DNA from: Kitasatospora cineracea
Lineage (GTDB): Bacteria > Actinomycetota > Actinomycetes > Streptomycetales > Streptomycetaceae
Direction of reading: 5' to 3'
DNA: 64,000 nucleotides
Assembly (NCBI RefSeq): GCF_003751605.1
Contig: NZ_RJVJ01000003.1
Coordinates: 310,001 to 374,000, forward strand
Part shown: one piece after another, positions 27,718 through 35,955 of the stretch
How positions within the stretch are numbered: position 1 is the stretch's first letter
How the letters are laid out: each line of letters starts with the position of its first letter
The notes under the pieces: model-generated
The model's input: only the letters and a program-made list of their open reading frames with translations
Databases searched by the model: none
What the model was told of the DNA's origin: nothing
Program-made: the position numbers and the translations under genes

Positions 27718-28268
27718 GGGGTATCAGATCTCCGTAGAGCACCGCCGAGGAACAGCTCGGCGAGCGAGAACGCGCTTTCGCGGGGGGCGAGCCGGCCTTC
27801 CTGCACGGCCCAGCCGATGCCGGCCACCAGGTCGAAGAACGCCTCGCTCAGCCAGGCGGCCGAGAGCTCGACGCGGAACACCCCCTCCTGCTGGCCGCGC
27901 AGGAACAGCGCGCGGACCCGGGCGTCCTGGAGCTCCCAGAGGTCGTTGATCTCCTCGTGGTCGTACAGCTGGTTCTCCCCGGCCAGGAAGGCGCACAGCG
28001 CGGCATCCGGCACCACCGCGTCCACCAGGCGGCGCAGCGCGGCCTCGGCGTTGCCCTCCTCGACCCGCGCGGTGTCGAGCGCGGCGGAGAAACGGCGCAG
28101 GCCGAGGGCGCCCACCTCGAGGATCAGGGCCTCGCGGCCCGGGAAGATCCGGTGCAGCGTGGCGCGGCTGATGCCGGCGGCGCGGGCGATCTCGTCGAGA
28201 TGGGCCGTCGGGCGCCGGGACAGGATGCCCACGGCTGCCTCCAGGACGGAGTCGCGGTCGGTTGCCAT
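27714..28268 (-). CDS. TetR family repressor of the adjacent efflux pump
   Basis: 184 aa from ATG 28268 (MATDRDSVLEAAVGIL); an in-frame ATG at 28286 is possible but less likely. The helix-turn-helix occupies residues about 8-52 (HLDEIARAAGISRATLHRIFPGREALI). The C-terminal helical domain has the family-typical SAAWLSEAFFDLVAGIGWAVQEGRL near the end. It is coupled to the transporter by a 4-base overlap. The palindrome TGAGAC-n6-GTCTCA at 28288-28305, just before the start, is a good autoregulatory operator candidate. Confidence 0.85.
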   Translation of the reverse strand: MATDRDSVLEAAVGILSRRPTAHLDEIARAAGISRATLHRIFPGREALILEVGALGLRRFSAALDTARVEEGNAEAALRRLVDAVVPDAALCAFLAGENQLYDHEEINDLWELQDARVRALFLRGQQEGVFRVELSAAWLSEAFFDLVAGIGWAVQEGRLAPRESAFSLAELFLGGALRRSDTP

Positions 28269-28287
28269 GAGATAAGGGTAGCGCAAG

Positions 28288-28305
28288 TGAGACTTTGATG
28301 TCTCA
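28288..28305. promoter_or_regulatory. Candidate TetR operator
   Basis: Perfect 6-bp arms TGAGAC and GTCTCA spaced by 6 bases, lying 20-37 bases upstream of the TetR start. The half-site GTCTCA recurs in the direct repeats just upstream, which strengthens the operator reading. Confidence 0.55.
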
Positions 28306-28320
28306 AAATTTTGTTGCGTG

Positions 28321-28360
28321 TCTCATGGAGGGGGGAGAAGTCTCATGGAGGGGGGAGAAG
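28321..28360. repeat. Perfect 20-bp tandem duplication upstream of TetR-pump operon
   Basis: Two identical head-to-tail 20-bp units, TCTCATGGAGGGGGGAGAAG, each preceded by G so that the operator-like half-site GTCTCA is present twice more. They lie between the TetR operator candidate and the sepF terminator. Confidence 0.8.
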
Positions 28361-28404
28361 AGAGGGGGAGAGGAGGGAGGGTGTGGCGTTGGGGCCGGAC
28401 ATGC

Positions 28405-28435
28405 CGAAGACCCCGCGCGGGGCGCGGGGTCTTCG
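28405..28435 (-). terminator. Hairpin terminator downstream of the SepF-like gene
   Basis: 14-bp perfect stem (CGAAGACCCCGCGC and its complement) with a 3-base loop, located 20-50 bases beyond the stop of the leftward sepF-like gene. Confidence 0.85.
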
Positions 28436-28455
28436 AACGGCTGGTGGGCTGGCTG

Positions 28456-28854
28456 TCAGCTCTGGTTGTAGAAGCCGGACTCGTCGAGCGGGCGGTCGAT
28501 GACCATCACCTCGACGTCGGCGGGGGTGAGCAGGAACACCCGGCGGGCGATCCGCTCGATGCCGCCGCGGGTGCCGAAGATCAGACCGGAGGCGAAGTCG
28601 ACCATCCGCTTGGCCTCGGCGTCGTCCATCTCCGTGAGGTCCATGACCACCGGGGTCGCGGCGCGGATGTGCTCGCCGACCGTGCGGGCGGCCTCGAAGC
28701 CCGTCGGGCGGAGCGAGACGATCTTGGAGGGGGCGGCCTGGACGCTGCTCGGCAGCGTCTCCTCGCCCTCCCACGGTTCCTCGTACATCGCGGCCGGGTA
28801 GCTGCCGGAAGGCATCAGCCACCCGTTGTGGTGCTCGTCGCGTAGTGCTCCCAT
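28456..28854 (-). CDS. sepF: Short SepF-like cell division protein
   Basis: 132-aa protein of the SepF/DUF552 family, which polymerises and links FtsZ to the membrane. The C-terminal core (residues about 50-122) contains KIVSLRPTGFEAARTVGEHIRAATPVVMDLTEMDDAEAKRMVDFASGLIFG in family order, ending FLLTPADVEV. The usual N-terminal amphipathic membrane helix and long linker are absent, so it resembles the small extra SepF paralogues (such as SepF2/SepF3) of Streptomyces rather than the main dcw-cluster SepF. The ATG at 28854 was chosen over an upstream in-frame start at 28953 because GGAGG lies 8 bases before it. It is monocistronic, and has its own terminator. Confidence 0.85.
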   Translation of the reverse strand: MGALRDEHHNGWLMPSGSYPAAMYEEPWEGEETLPSSVQAAPSKIVSLRPTGFEAARTVGEHIRAATPVVMDLTEMDDAEAKRMVDFASGLIFGTRGGIERIARRVFLLTPADVEVMVIDRPLDESGFYNQS

Positions 28855-29253
28855 TAGCCGCGCCTCCCTGTCTCGTTCCGTACTCGTCCCCCCGGGGGGT
28901 GACGGGTCGTTTTGACACGTCATCCACTTGTTGGAACTGTCCGAGTATCGCACTGATCACCGTGGATGTGCCCGCTTGTACCCCCTGCACCGGTTGTGGC
29001 GCGGAGGAAAAACAGTGGCTCCCCGGATACTCGGCGGATACCCGCAACGACGCCATTAATCGGTGGGTGGTTGCGAGTGACGACCCTATCGGTGGTATCG
29101 GGAAGCTAGTTGACTGAGTGTCAACAATCATGTAACGGCTTCACCCGGGAGTGGCGGGTCGCGGCCGAGGGGCGTGCGGGTGGCGGGTGGCGCGCAGCGC
29201 GGCGTGCGTCACACCGGTGCGGCGTGCACCGTGCGAGCGGGTGGCGGTGGGGG
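28855..29253. other. 399-bp intergenic region upstream of the SepF-like gene
   Basis: No gene was found. It contains a GTTGAC-n5-GTCAAC inverted repeat at 29109-29125 that overlaps a TTGACA-like box on the minus strand. The length suggests a long leader or several promoters for the SepF-like gene. Confidence 0.4.
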
Positions 29254-29781
29254 CTACTCGCCGGTCGAGCCGTCGATTCGTTCCCGAAGCAGGTCGGCGT
29301 GCCCGTTGTGGCGGGCGTACTCCTCGATCATGTGGACCAGGATCCAACGGAGCGTCACCTCGTTGTCGCGCCACCGGCTCTTGCCGACCGTGTCCAGCGG
29401 CAGGCCGGTGGCGGCGGACCGGGCGAACGCCACCTCCTCCTGCCAGACCGCGGTGTCGGCGACCGGGTCGGCCCCGTCCACCAGGTCGAAGTCGCCGTCC
29501 GGGAACTCCTCTGTCCAGTAGCGGCCGTCGGTGCCGAGGTCCTGGCCGTCCAGCACCTTGCGGAACCAGTGCCGCTCCACCTCGGCCATGTGCCGCACCA
29601 GCCCGAGCAGGCTCAGCGAGGACGGTGGGCAGGCGCGTTCGCGCAGTTGATCGGGAGTCAGGCCCGCGCACTTGAGGGCGAGCGTGGCGCGGTGGAAGTC
29701 CAGCCAGGCGCCGAGCATGGTCGCCTCGTCGGCGGCGAAGGGCGGGCTGGTGCGGGTGGTGGCGGGGCCGGTGTTCGTCAT
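29254..29781 (-). CDS. DinB/DUF664 family protein
   Basis: 175-aa four-helix-bundle protein of the DinB-like superfamily. Metal-ligand histidines are in the expected spots: LVRHMAEVERHWF (helix 2) and WILVHMIEEYARHNGHADLLRERIDG (last helix), the latter being the DUF664 signature. Such proteins are thiol-dependent (mycothiol in actinomycetes) transferases or hydrolases; the substrate is unknown. The ATG at 29781 was chosen because upstream codons in the same frame are repeat-rich and not conserved-looking. It is followed by a long spacer before the SepF-like gene. Confidence 0.82.
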   Translation of the reverse strand: MTNTGPATTRTSPPFAADEATMLGAWLDFHRATLALKCAGLTPDQLRERACPPSSLSLLGLVRHMAEVERHWFRKVLDGQDLGTDGRYWTEEFPDGDFDLVDGADPVADTAVWQEEVAFARSAATGLPLDTVGKSRWRDNEVTLRWILVHMIEEYARHNGHADLLRERIDGSTGE

Positions 29782-29869
29782 GCGGACATGGTGGGGCAGC
29801 CCGGGGCGGGCGGGCGAGCCGTTTTCGGGCCGGGCGCGGGGCGGGGTTGGGCGGGGTGAGGCTGTGGGC

Positions 29870-29964
29870 GTGAGGTGGGGTTGGGGGCGTGAGGTGGGGT
29901 TGGGGTGTGAGGTGGGGCTGGGGGTGTGAGGTGGGGCTGGGGGTGTGAGGTGGGGCTGGGGTGG
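29870..29964. repeat. G-rich tandem repeat, five copies of about 18 bp
   Basis: Five near-identical units GTGAGGTGGGGYTGGGGG. Runs of four to five G every few bases could form a G-quadruplex on the plus strand. It lies in the 237-bp spacer between the divergent DUF664 and small membrane protein genes. Confidence 0.75.
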
Positions 29965-30018
29965 GAAGATCGGATCATCGGGCTGGTTGGTGCGGCGGGG
30001 GAACGGGCGGGTACGGGC

Positions 30019-30387
30019 ATGCGCAAGGTGATGACGGGCACTCAGCTGGCGGTGCGCCTGCTGCTGGAACTGGCCTCTCTGGTGGCCCTGGCCATCGGCG
30101 GGTACGGGGTCTGGGCGGACGGCCCGGTCGTGCTGCGAGGGCTGATCGCCCTGGCGCTGCCGGCGCTCGCGGTCGTGCTGTGGGGCCGCTACGCGGCGCC
30201 CCGGCGGCCGGTGCGCGATTCGGCGGTGCTCTGGTACGGGGTGCAACTGCTGGTCTGGGGCGGGGCGGTCGCGCTGCTGGCGGTCGGCGGGCACCCCGGG
30301 TGGGCGGTCGGGCTCGGCATCGTGATGGTGGTCAACACGGTGGTGCTGTGGTCGCTCGGCGAGTGGTCGCCCGCGATCGAACGCTAG
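30019..30387 (+). CDS. YrdB family small membrane protein (DUF2568)
   Basis: 122-aa integral membrane protein with four hydrophobic segments (LLLELASLVALAIGGYGVWA; VVLRGLIALALPALAVVLWG; VLWYGVQLLVWGGAVALLAVG; GWAVGLGIVMVVNTVVLW). The conserved family features WGRYAAPRRPV and LLLELASLVALAIGGYG are present. The function of DUF2568 proteins is unknown. The ATG at 30019 follows the G-rich repeat region. It converges with the TVP38-type gene. Confidence 0.75.
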   Translation: MRKVMTGTQLAVRLLLELASLVALAIGGYGVWADGPVVLRGLIALALPALAVVLWGRYAAPRRPVRDSAVLWYGVQLLVWGGAVALLAVGGHPGWAVGLGIVMVVNTVVLWSLGEWSPAIER

Positions 30388-30472
30388 GCGGGTGGTCGCC
30401 GGTCGCCCGGGGCTTCGTGGGCACTGGGGTGGGGCTTCGGGAGCGGCGGTCGGGCGGAGCGGCGGGAGGGAG

Positions 30473-31246
30473 TCAGGCGGAGCGGCGGGGGCGGGCGCGC
30501 CACAGGGAGAAGGCGCTGAACGCGCACATCGCGGCGATCACCCCGGCGGAGATCAAGAAGGCCGGTGAGGTGGGGGAACCCGCGCTCGCCCCCGCGACCA
30601 CGTAGGCGGTGGTGGTCGGCACCACGCCGATGACGGTGGCCAGCAGGTACGGCCAGAACTTCACACCGGAGAACGCGCACGCGAAGTTGCCCGCCTGGAA
30701 CGGCGCGCCCGGGAACAGCCGGATCAGCAGCACGCTGCGGAAACCCTGCTCCGACAGGCGCCGGTCGATCTCCGTCAGCACCCGGCCGCGCACCAGCGGC
30801 CGCAACGCCTCGCGACCCAGCGAACGTCCCAGGACGAACGCCGCCGCAGCGCCGATCGCCGACCCGGCGACCGCCAGCGGTACGCCCCACAACGAGCCGA
30901 ACAGCAGCCCCATGCCCGCGTTCATCGCCGGGCGGGGCAGGAAAGCCATCGAGCCGAAACCGTAGGCGGCGAGCGCGATCGGGATCCGCCACGGCCCCGA
31001 GGCGGCGGCCAGGACGGCGGACGGGTCCCACAGCAGCAGCGAAGCCATGGCGGCGGCGAGGACGGCGAGCAGGGCGCCGAGACGCAGCAGGGCCCGGCGG
31101 GACGGGCGGAACGGGCGGGGGGAGGGCCGGTGCGGAGCCGTGGCGGGGGCCTCCGGGTCGGCACCGGCTGTGGTGGGGGTGGCCGAGGCGGGGGCGGTGG
31201 TCTTGGCCGGTGGGGTGGGCGCGGCTATCGGCTCCGGGGCATGCAC
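30473..31246 (-). CDS. TVP38/TMEM64 (DedA-superfamily) membrane protein
   Basis: 257-aa membrane protein. Residues 1-45 are a Pro/Ala/Thr-rich cytosolic tail. The VTT/SNARE-associated domain follows: AFLPRPAMNAGMGLLFGSLWG and GSAIGAAAAFVLGRSLGREALRPLV, then FRSVLLIRLFPGAPFQAGNFACAFSGV. The LIRLFPGAPFQ segment contains the conserved Arg and Pro of the re-entrant loop found in TVP38/DedA family members, which act in phospholipid scrambling or flipping. It lies 9 bases downstream of endonuclease IV on the same strand. Confidence 0.85.
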   Translation of the reverse strand: MHAPEPIAAPTPPAKTTAPASATPTTAGADPEAPATAPHRPSPRPFRPSRRALLRLGALLAVLAAAMASLLLWDPSAVLAAASGPWRIPIALAAYGFGSMAFLPRPAMNAGMGLLFGSLWGVPLAVAGSAIGAAAAFVLGRSLGREALRPLVRGRVLTEIDRRLSEQGFRSVLLIRLFPGAPFQAGNFACAFSGVKFWPYLLATVIGVVPTTTAYVVAGASAGSPTSPAFLISAGVIAAMCAFSAFSLWRARPRRSA

Positions 31247-31255
31247 CCGGGGAGC

Positions 31256-32260
31256 TTAACCCGCGCTGGGAGTAGTGCCGTCCAGCGGTGCGTCCGTGGG
31301 CCGCGGGCTGGACGGATGGTTCGGCGGGGCGGAGCGGTGTAGCAGGGCGGAGCGGTGCAGCGGGGCGGGGCGGCGCAGTTGCCTGAGCAGGGCGATGTCG
31401 GCGGCGTGGCGGGCGCCCTCGACCCGGGCGGGGTCGTGGCGGCCGTCCGGCGTCTCGATGATCAGGGGGATGCCGGCGGTGGCCGGGTGGGCGAGCAGTG
31501 CCTCGAACGCGGCCGCGCCGATGTGGCCAGCCCCGATGTTCTCGTGGCGGTCCTTGCGGGCACCCGCGACGTCCTGCGAGTCGTTGGCGTGGATCAGTTG
31601 CAGGCGCCCGGGGCCGACCGCGCGGTGCAGGGACTCGAAGAGCTCCTCGACCCCGTTCGGCGCGGCCAGGTCGTGGCCGGCCGCGAAGGCGTGGCAGGTG
31701 TCCAGGCAGACGCCGACCAGCGGGTGGTGGTCGAGGGCGTCCAGGTAGGCGGCGAGGTCGTCCATCCGGGAGCAGAGCGAGCTGCCCTGGCCGGCCGTCG
31801 GCTCCAGCAGCAGCCACGGGGCGTCGGCCCCGTACCGGTCGAGGCCGTCCAGGATCGGCAGCACCTGGTCGCGGACCTGGGCGAGCGCCTCCGCACGGGT
31901 GCCGCAGAGCGCGGACCCGGTGTGCACGACAGTGCCGAGGGCGCCGATGGCGGCCGAGCGGTGGAGGGAGTGCGTCAGCGATTCGGCGGAACGCTCCCGG
32001 GTCGCGGCCGAGTCGGAGCCGAAGTTGATCAGGTACGGCGCGTGCACGTAGGCCGGGATGCCCCGTTCGGTGCAGGCCGCCCGGAAGGCCAGGTCGTGCG
32101 CGGGGTTCCCGGCCGGGGTCGCCCAGCCGCGCGGGTTGGCGACGAACACCTGCACCGCCTCCGCCCCGACCTTCTCGGCGTAGGCCAGCCCCGTGCCCAC
32201 CAGGCCCTTCCCGGCGACGGGGACGTGGGCACCGATCGGGTTGCGCGGGGCGGGATCCAT
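31256..32260 (-). CDS. nfo: Deoxyribonuclease IV (AP endonuclease)
   Basis: 334-aa TIM-barrel endonuclease IV that incises DNA 5 prime to abasic sites. Zinc ligands are in VVHTGSA, LLLEPTAGQGSS, VCLDTCHAFAAGHD, LIHANDSQDVAGARKDRHENIGAGHIG and LIIETPDG, in the correct order; the start RNPIGAHVPVAGKGL is typical. Residues beyond about 288 are a Pro/His/Ser-rich tail not needed for the fold. The ATG at 32260 was preferred to the one at 32272 on homology grounds; neither has a strong ribosome binding site. It is followed at once by the TVP38-type gene, so they may be co-transcribed. Confidence 0.92.
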   Translation of the reverse strand: MDPAPRNPIGAHVPVAGKGLVGTGLAYAEKVGAEAVQVFVANPRGWATPAGNPAHDLAFRAACTERGIPAYVHAPYLINFGSDSAATRERSAESLTHSLHRSAAIGALGTVVHTGSALCGTRAEALAQVRDQVLPILDGLDRYGADAPWLLLEPTAGQGSSLCSRMDDLAAYLDALDHHPLVGVCLDTCHAFAAGHDLAAPNGVEELFESLHRAVGPGRLQLIHANDSQDVAGARKDRHENIGAGHIGAAAFEALLAHPATAGIPLIIETPDGRHDPARVEGARHAADIALLRQLRRPAPLHRSALLHRSAPPNHPSSPRPTDAPLDGTTPSAG

Positions 32261-32430
32261 GACCAGGAGCATCGCACGGCAGGACGGAGGCGCAGCTCAC
32301 CGGGGTCGGCACGGTTCCGGTACTTCGGGACTCGGGGGGTGGGGCTGAGGGCTGGGGGCGGGGCTGTTGCTCGGCTGCTCTGCGGTGGTTCGCGTGGGTG
32401 GGGGCCGCGGTTTCAGGGGGCGGGCATGCC

Positions 32431-32463
32431 GAGGGGCGCGGGAGTGGACCTCCCGCGCCCCTC
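32431..32463 (-). terminator. Hairpin terminator downstream of the MFS transporter
   Basis: 14-bp perfect stem (GAGGGGCGCGGGAG) with a 5-base loop, located about 50-80 bases beyond the stop of the leftward MFS gene and before endonuclease IV. Confidence 0.85.
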
Positions 32464-32511
32464 GACGGACGGCCATCCGCCCATTGTCCGGCCGTCCGGC
32501 AGTGGGGCCCG

Positions 32512-33708
32512 TCAGCGGGTCGGCTCCAAGGAACTGGAGGCCGCGACCGGGGCACCGGCCGGCTTGCGGTGGCGCATCGCCGTCGCGGAGGGGATCAGCG
32601 CGGCGGCGAGCAGGGTGACTGCGATGAAGGAGACCGTGAGCGAACTGGCCTGTGCGATGCCGCCGACCACGGCCGGGGCAACCAGGCCGGAGGTGTAGGT
32701 GATGGTGGCGACACCGGCGATGGACTGGCTCGGGTTGGTGCCCGCCCGGCCGGCGGCGGCGAACGCGAGCGGGACGACCACGGCGATGCCGATGCCGATC
32801 AGTGCGAAGCCCGGGATGGCCACGTACGGGGAATCGGCGAACACCACCAGCAGGCCGCCGACGGTGGCGATCATGCCGCTCAACCGGACGGCGCGCACCG
32901 GACCGAGCCGACGGACGACCGCGTCACCGGCCAGACGGGCCGCGGCCATGGTGGCGGCGAAAGCAGTGAAGCAGGAGGCCGCGACGGAGGGGGAGGCACC
33001 GGTGATGTCACGGAGGTAGACCCCGCTCCAGTCCATCGACGCACCCTCGGCGAACACCGCGCAGAACCCGACCAGGCCGATGACCAGCGCTTCCTTCGGG
33101 GGCAGCGCGAAACGCGGCGGGGCCTCCTCGCCGGCGGTCGGCCGGACGTCCAGCACTCCGCGGGACACCACCTGGGCGAGCACCGCCAAGACCGCCGCGG
33201 TCACCGCGTACTGCACCCGGGCGTCCGCGTGCTGATGGGCCGCCAGGACGCCGAACGCGGAGGCGACCAGGCCGCCGACGCTCCACATGCCGTGCAGCCC
33301 CGACATGATCGACCGGCCGATCCGCTCCTCGACCTCGACGCCCTGCGCGTTCATTGCGACGTCCGACATGCCGGCCGTCGCGCCGTAGAGGAACAGCGCC
33401 AGGCAGAGGACCGCCAGGTGGGGGGAGAGAGCCGGCAGTGCCAGCGACAGGCACCACAGCGTCAGCAGGCCCTGCAGTGCGGTCCGGGCGCCGTAGCGGT
33501 GCACGATCCGGCCGGCCAGCGGCATCGCCACCGACGCGCCGATGGCAGGGAAGACCAGGGCGAGACCGAGCTGACCGGGGCTCAGGTCGAGGTTGTCCTT
33601 GATCCACGGAATGCGGCTGACGAAGGTGCCGGTGACGGCACCGTGAACGGCGAACACCAGCGCCACGCTCATCCTTGCGCGCCGGACGTCCTTGAGAGTC
33701 TCGCCCAT
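32512..33708 (-). CDS. MFS transporter (12-TM, YbjJ-like)
   Basis: 398-aa transporter with twelve predicted segments. ALVFAVHGAVTGTFVSRIPWIKDNLDLSPGQLGLALV at the N-terminus and GRIVHRYGARTALQGLL match the YbjJ/FucP-like group of sugar or drug MFS proteins; the repeated ADVAMNAQGVEVEERIGRSIMSGLHGMWSVGG-type loop is characteristic of that group (key residues MSDVAMNAQG near residue 115). It is divergent from a ROK regulator with a shared palindromic operator at 33746-33768, so it is almost certainly under that regulator's control. The substrate is unknown. Confidence 0.87.
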   Translation of the reverse strand: MGETLKDVRRARMSVALVFAVHGAVTGTFVSRIPWIKDNLDLSPGQLGLALVFPAIGASVAMPLAGRIVHRYGARTALQGLLTLWCLSLALPALSPHLAVLCLALFLYGATAGMSDVAMNAQGVEVEERIGRSIMSGLHGMWSVGGLVASAFGVLAAHQHADARVQYAVTAAVLAVLAQVVSRGVLDVRPTAGEEAPPRFALPPKEALVIGLVGFCAVFAEGASMDWSGVYLRDITGASPSVAASCFTAFAATMAAARLAGDAVVRRLGPVRAVRLSGMIATVGGLLVVFADSPYVAIPGFALIGIGIAVVVPLAFAAAGRAGTNPSQSIAGVATITYTSGLVAPAVVGGIAQASSLTVSFIAVTLLAAALIPSATAMRHRKPAGAPVAASSSLEPTR

Positions 33709-33745
33709 GCTGGGCTCCCCCTTGGGTCGGTCGGATGCCGATAAA

Positions 33746-33768
33746 CTATCAGGGACCCTGCCTGATAG
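33746..33768. promoter_or_regulatory. ROK operator between divergent MFS and ROK genes
   Basis: Perfect 8-bp inverted repeat CTATCAGG-n7-CCTGATAG in the 84-bp divergent spacer, 38 bases from the MFS start and 25 bases from the ROK start. Its length and A/T-rich arm ends are typical of ROK-family and XylR-type operators. It could repress both genes. Confidence 0.7.
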
Positions 33769-33792
33769 AAACCTCTGGAAGGATGCAGGCTC

Positions 33793-35160
33793 ATGACGAC
33801 CGCTCGCACCGCCACGCCGAGCACCGCCCGGGCCATCAATGACCGGCTCGCCCTCGACCTGCTGCTCGAACGGGGCCCGCTCACCGCATCCGACCTGCGC
33901 GCGTTGACCGGGCTGTCCCGGCCCACCGTCGCCGACCTGCTCGAACGACTCCAGCGCAGCGGCCTGGTCGCCCACGCCGGGGAGAGCGCCGCGCTGCGCC
34001 GCGGCCCCAACGCCCGCCTGTACGGCCTGGTCGCCGACCGCGCGCACCTCGCCGGCATCGACATCCGCGCCAGCGGCGTCAGCCTGGTGGTCGCCGACCT
34101 GACCGGCCGGACCCTCGGCACGGCCACCATCGCTGCCTCCCTTCCTGCCGCTTCTGCTGCTCCTGCGGTTGACGGGGAAGAGCCGAGTGGATCGGGTGAC
34201 GCGGGGGCGACGGAGAGTGCGGGCTGCTCGTGCGGATCTGGCGGTGCTGGCGGATCGGGCGGCGGCGGTGCGAGCGTCGTGATGACGGACGGCGACCTGC
34301 TGGTAGAACGGACCGTCGAGGCGTTGCTCGCCACCGCGGCCGAGGCCGGGGCGGGGGAACTGCACACCGTGGCCGTCGGCGCTCCCGGCCTGGTCGACCC
34401 GGCGACGGGCACGCTCAACAACTCCGGCAAGCTGCCCGAGTGGCACACCAAACTGCTCGCCGCCCTGCGCTCCCGCCCCGGGACAGAGGTGATCCTCGAG
34501 AACGAGGTGAATCTCGCCGGAATCGCCGAACACCGCATCGGTGCGGCCAAGGACCGGCGGGACTTCGCACTGATCTGGCTGGGGCACGGCGTCGGAGCTT
34601 CCGTGATACTGGACGGCCGTCTGCGGCGCGGGGCCTCCGGCGGCACCGGCGAGATCGGATTCCTGCCCGTGCCCGGGACGATCGGGCTGCCGGACTCCAA
34701 GAAGTGCGACGGCGGGTTCCACTCCACGGTGTCGAGCGCGGCGATCTGTGAACTGGCGGGCCGCCACGGGCTCAAGGTGGAGCCCGACACCGAGGAAGGA
34801 ACGAGGGCGGGGGCCGAGCCCGGAGTCGAAGCTGGGGACCGGGAGCCTGCGGCCGGGGCCGTGGTCCGTCGGGCGGTCGAGAGCGGCGCCGATGACTTCC
34901 TGGACGAGCTGGCGCTGCGGATCGCCGTCGGGGCTTCTGCGATCTGCGTCGTGCTCGATCCGGGATGCGTAGTGCTGGGCGGCGAGATCGGGCAGGCCGG
35001 CGGCCCGGAACTGGCAAGCCGTGTCGAACGCCACCTCTCCCGGCTCTCTCCGCTCGCCACTGAGGTCCGGGCCGGTACCGCGGGCGGCGGCGCCGTTCTG
35101 GCGGGAGCCGTGCTGACCGCAGGGGACGCGGTCAGGCGGGAGCTGTTCGGCGGCGACTGA
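33793..35160 (+). CDS. ROK family transcriptional regulator with altered sugar-kinase domain
   Basis: 455-aa protein. Residues about 15-70 form a winged helix (LLLERGPLTASDLRALTGLSRPTVADLLERLQRSGLV). The C-terminal ROK domain has AGIDIRASGVSLVVADLTGRTLG, the phosphate loop VAVGAPGLVDPATG and WLGHGVGASVILDGRLRRGASGGTGEIGF. Two Gly/Ser/Ala-rich insertions, near residues 120-165 and 335-365, are absent from most ROK proteins. The zinc signature (GEIGH plus CxCGxxGC) is changed to GEIGF and KKCDGGFHST, so metal binding and possibly sugar sensing are lost. It is divergent from the MFS gene. Confidence 0.88.
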   Translation: MTTARTATPSTARAINDRLALDLLLERGPLTASDLRALTGLSRPTVADLLERLQRSGLVAHAGESAALRRGPNARLYGLVADRAHLAGIDIRASGVSLVVADLTGRTLGTATIAASLPAASAAPAVDGEEPSGSGDAGATESAGCSCGSGGAGGSGGGGASVVMTDGDLLVERTVEALLATAAEAGAGELHTVAVGAPGLVDPATGTLNNSGKLPEWHTKLLAALRSRPGTEVILENEVNLAGIAEHRIGAAKDRRDFALIWLGHGVGASVILDGRLRRGASGGTGEIGFLPVPGTIGLPDSKKCDGGFHSTVSSAAICELAGRHGLKVEPDTEEGTRAGAEPGVEAGDREPAAGAVVRRAVESGADDFLDELALRIAVGASAICVVLDPGCVVLGGEIGQAGGPELASRVERHLSRLSPLATEVRAGTAGGGAVLAGAVLTAGDAVRRELFGGD

Positions 35161-35541
35161 GGCCGGCCTTCGCCTAACGCTGCGTGGGCTGCTGCAGTGG
35201 GGCGCGCGCTGCCGCCCCGTCGGCGGTGCCGCGCCGTCGATCTGTCCTTCGCCCGCCGTGGTGGTGCCGTGCCGTGGCCGTTCTGCTGTCGTGCGGTGCC
35301 GTCGGTCTGCGATGCCGCGGTCGGTGGAGTGCGCAGGCCGGGAGGGGCGGATGTGGTGGGTCGGGCCGTTGGGCAGCGGGTGGGGTTGCCGTGCTGGCGG
35401 TCGGGCGGGCGGGCGGTCGGGCGGCCGGTCGGGGGCGAGTGGGTGCCCGGGCGGGTGGTGGGGCGTGCGTGGGGAGGGGCTTCGGTACGGCAGGATGGCG
35501 GGGTCTGCCAGTTCGTTCCTGAATCGCCCGGAGTCGCATCG
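35161..35541. other. 381-bp spacer without a supported gene
   Basis: GC-rich sequence with G-rich runs (GGTCGGGCGGGCGGGCGGTC near 35400). Several open frames cross it, but none has recognisable protein features. No terminator-like hairpin of note was seen. Confidence 0.4.
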
Positions 35542-35955
35542 ATGGTCATGTCCGACCGGCCCGTCCACCCGTACCGCATCGGCGAGGCTGCTTCGATGCT
35601 GGGGGTGAGCGCCGACACCATGCGGCGATGGGTGGACGCGGGCCGACTGCCGGCGACGCGAGACGAGCACGGCCACCGGATCATCGCCGGGGCGGAACTC
35701 GCGGCGTTCGCCCGGGAGCTTGCCCGACCGGAGAACAGCGAGGTGGAGGGGCGTTCATCGGCCCGGAACCGCTTTCCCGGGATCGTGACCGCCGTCGTCC
35801 TGGGCGACGTCGCTGCGCAGGTGGAGATCCAGGCGGGCCCGTTCCGGGTGGTTTCGCTGATCAGCCGTGACTCGGCGGAGGAACTCGGGCTTGTCCCCGG
35901 GGCGCCCGCCACTGCGGTGATCAAGTCGACCAATGTCGTGGTCGAACGGCGTTGA
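35542..35955 (+). CDS. MerR-type helix-turn-helix plus TOBE domain regulator
   Basis: 137-aa protein. Residues about 8-55 are a MerR-like helix-turn-helix (YRIGEAASMLGVSADTMRRWVDAGRLPATRDEHGHRII). Residues about 72-135 form a TOBE/Mop domain (SARNRFPGIVTAVVLGDVAAQVEIQAGPFRVVSLISRDSAEELGL), which in ModE/Mop proteins binds molybdate. Start ATG 35542 or 35548. The family is widespread in actinomycetes and probably senses molybdate or another oxyanion, though no mod transporter genes lie in this window. Confidence 0.85.
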   Translation: MVMSDRPVHPYRIGEAASMLGVSADTMRRWVDAGRLPATRDEHGHRIIAGAELAAFARELARPENSEVEGRSSARNRFPGIVTAVVLGDVAAQVEIQAGPFRVVSLISRDSAEELGLVPGAPATAVIKSTNVVVERR

